Positions 60,549-60,682 of a stretch of DNA of 60,682 nucleotides are shown piece by piece. Where the stretch lies: NCBI GenBank assembly GCA_016199265.1, contig JACQGX010000063.1:1-60682 (forward strand), in the 5' to 3' direction. How positions within the stretch are numbered: the stretch's first letter is position 1; every line of letters begins with the position of its first letter. This DNA comes from Chloroflexota bacterium (GTDB lineage: Bacteria; Chloroflexota; UBA11872; UBA12225). The position numbers were made by a program, and so were the translations under genes. The notes beneath the pieces are model-generated. The model had not been told where the DNA came from and ran no database searches. It worked only from the letters and a program-made list of their open reading frames with translations.

Positions 60549-60637
60549 AAGTTCCGAGTTCCGAGTTCCGAGTTCACAGGTACCCAGTCCTAGCTAGCAG
60601 CTAGGACTGGGTACCAGTGAACTCGGAACTCGGGACC
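60549..60637. repeat. Heptamer arms with perfect 17-bp palindrome
   Basis: AGTTCCG x3 (60549-60577), then GGTACCCAGTCCTAGCT - AGC - AGCTAGGACTGGGTACC (60579-60615, perfect), then GAACTCGGAACTCGG (60619-60633). A strong cruciform or RNA hairpin between E1 and E2. Confidence 0.9.
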
Positions 60638-60639
60638 GT

Positions 60640-60682
60640 CTAGCCGAGCAGCGCCTGGACGGCCTGCACGATCTCTGTCTCG
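60640..60682 (-). CDS. C-terminal end of upstream gene, possibly E1 beta subunit
   Basis: The last 13 codons before TAG (60640-60642) read ETEIVQAVQALLG. Position upstream of E2 and the short helical tail suggest an alpha-ketoacid dehydrogenase E1 beta subunit; the window cuts it off. Confidence 0.5.
   Translation of the reverse strand, partial: ETEIVQAVQALLG

Overview
The window is GC-rich (about two-thirds G+C by eye) bacterial chromosomal DNA. It opens on the 3' end of a 16S rRNA gene that has a terminator, rnpB and tRNA-Glu behind it instead of 23S/5S, so the rRNA genes look unlinked. The gene set (long-form IspG, XseAB, MscS, NadD-RsfS, MutS2, PheT, RecJ, MobA, Pgi, ArgC, MutM, DnaA-DnaN, a PDH-type E2) is ordinary housekeeping. 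Unlinked rRNA, DUF433/DUF5615 modules, a dynamin-like GTPase and several repeat families recall Chloroflexota (Thermomicrobia/Anaerolineae side); that assignment is inference, not proof.

Layout. 1-1100: RNA genes. 1.2-11.4 kb: ispG, a LuxR-type regulator with a degenerate receiver, a 51-residue membrane protein, xseA-xseB, mscS-nadD-rsfS, mutS2. 11.5-20.6 kb: an accessory, decaying zone with a moxR remnant, a PRC/DUF2171-like protein, a sulfatase, a DUF433 antitoxin with a frameshifted toxin, remnants of an FAD oxidase, an oxidoreductase and a GAF sensor kinase, a BON protein, a hemolysin-III protein and small orphan genes. 20.6-33.1 kb: oxidoreductase, pheT, recJ, mobA, FAD oxidoreductase, a broken higB with intact higA, a ceramidase-like protein, pgi. 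33.2-38.2 kb: a shortened dynamin-like GTPase, then a sigma factor/anti-sigma/ABC-2 exporter operon. 38.2-41 kb: PilZ and HD-GYP (c-di-GMP) genes. 41.4-51.4 kb: metabolic genes, Uma2-mutM, and two nucleotide-sugar genes. 51.5-54.4 kb: dnaA-dnaN. 54.5-60.7 kb: hydrolases, an orphan Phd antitoxin, and the E2 subunit with the tail of its partner.

The most distinctive feature is repetitive DNA. About fifteen loci carry different tandem heptamers, often as two inverted arms, usually starting in or within a few bases of a stop codon. A second family of GC-rich palindromes lies between genes and also in frame inside ispG, mutS2 and the E2 gene. A third, 'CTTCGACAAGCTCAGG'-like repeat is in frame in the sulfatase. 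Two short elements share terminal inverted repeats, are flanked by 8-9 bp direct repeats and carry different hairpin cores, which marks them as MITE-like insertions.

A second theme is toxin loss: all three antitoxin genes seen (DUF433, HigA, Phd) are intact while their toxins are frameshifted, internally deleted or absent.
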